A DNA stretch of 64,000 bases. Source: Paracoccus acridae. Lineage in GTDB: Bacteria > Pseudomonadota > Alphaproteobacteria > Rhodobacterales > Rhodobacteraceae. The notes under the pieces are model-generated. The model searched no databases and was not told where the DNA came from. It saw nothing but the letters and a program-made list of their open reading frames with translations. The stretch is from positions 151,623 to 215,622 of the forward strand of contig NZ_BMIV01000006.1 in NCBI RefSeq assembly GCF_014642735.1. Reading direction: 5' to 3'. The position numbers were made by a program, and so were the translations under genes. Positions 63,927 to 64,000 of this stretch are shown piece after piece (positions within the stretch are counted from its first letter, which is position 1; every line of letters starts with the position of its first letter).

Positions 63927-63955
63927 AAAAGGCCGGGCGATCCGCCCGGCCTTTC
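63927..63955 (+). terminator. Rho-independent terminator after the M32 gene
   Basis: An 11-bp perfect stem (63928-63938 with 63944-63954), small loop, A-rich left and T-rich right flanks; may serve both strands. Confidence 0.85.
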
Positions 63956-63957
63956 GC

Positions 63958-64000
63958 TTATCTGTTGGGCCACAAGGGGGCGTGGCGGTTCACGTCCTTG
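63958..64000 (-). CDS. Possible 3' end of a minus-strand gene cut by the window edge
   Basis: A TAA at 63960-63958 ends a frame whose last residues would be KDVNRHAPLWPNR. The terminator next to it supports a converging gene. Too short to identify. Confidence 0.3.
   Translation of the reverse strand, partial: KDVNRHAPLWPNR

Noticed and set aside
1..64000. CRISPR arrays, insertion sequences or a replication origin
   Set aside because: No regularly spaced repeats, transposase motifs or DnaA-box clusters were seen on reading both strands.

Overview
The window looks like a chromosomal segment of a marine or soil alphaproteobacterium of the Rhodobacteraceae, most likely Paracoccus or a close relative. 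Reasons: very high GC with strong third-position G/C; an F0 operon in the order atpI-atpB-atpE-b'-b, split from F1; a complete RcGTA-type gene transfer agent (GTA) cluster; a VPLPA-CTERM protein; DUF1489, DUF2793 and Hint-domain proteins. I assign the genus from pattern only. No CRISPR array, insertion sequence, integrase or replication origin was seen. Genes are tightly packed, many start/stop pairs overlap as ATGA, and no gene-free stretch exceeds 300 bases.

Layout. 1-3.1 kb: 3' end of a carbohydrate operon (triosephosphate-isomerase family, RpiB/EryI family, class I fructose bisphosphatase, class II aldolase) that reads as tetritol-phosphate catabolism feeding erythrose 4-phosphate into the pentose/sedoheptulose phosphate pool. 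3.1-10.8 kb: mixed housekeeping and envelope genes (SDR, Ala/Pro-rich anchored protein, ABC-F ATPase, MipA/OmpV, VPLPA-CTERM protein, tRNA-Gly, DUF1489, trigger factor). 10.8-20.3 kb: a minus-strand selenocysteine/formate dehydrogenase operon: fdnG (in-frame UGA read as Sec), fdnH, fdnI, fdhE, selA, selB, selC and a small unknown gene. selC lies wholly inside the 3' end of the selB reading frame. 20.4-22.8 kb: tRNA-Leu and an ArsR-psuK-psuG pseudouridine salvage operon. 22.9-25.6 kb: F0 ATP synthase operon. 25.6-31.4 kb: OmpA lipoprotein, nth, a PfkB kinase, fabF-mltG and a coiled-coil gene.

31.5-47.2 kb: a full GTA cluster (g1 to g15 in canonical order) with a sigma70-like promoter, a terminator-like hairpin in its leader, hairpins around the major capsid gene, a DUF2793 protein after g15, then cysE. 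47.2-57.4 kb: pyrD/DUF952, 5'-nucleotidase, a Hint-domain protein with a CtrA-type box, hisB-hisH, a coiled-coil/zapA pair with a second CtrA-type box, a lipoprotein, an alpha/beta hydrolase, an MFS transporter and DUF599. 57.5-64 kb: small heat shock protein, tRNA-Ile(CAU), purM-purN, a ThiE-like protein, a TrmH/SpoU methyltransferase, heme A synthase and an M32 carboxypeptidase.

How it fits together: the selenium genes supply what the formate dehydrogenase needs except SelD (not in the window). The GTA genes encode terminase, head, tail and cell-wall entry functions but no replication, integration or lysis genes. The rest is core metabolism. The most unusual points are the selB/selC nesting with translational coupling to an unknown gene, the structured GTA leader and intergenic hairpins, and the two perfect CtrA-type boxes.
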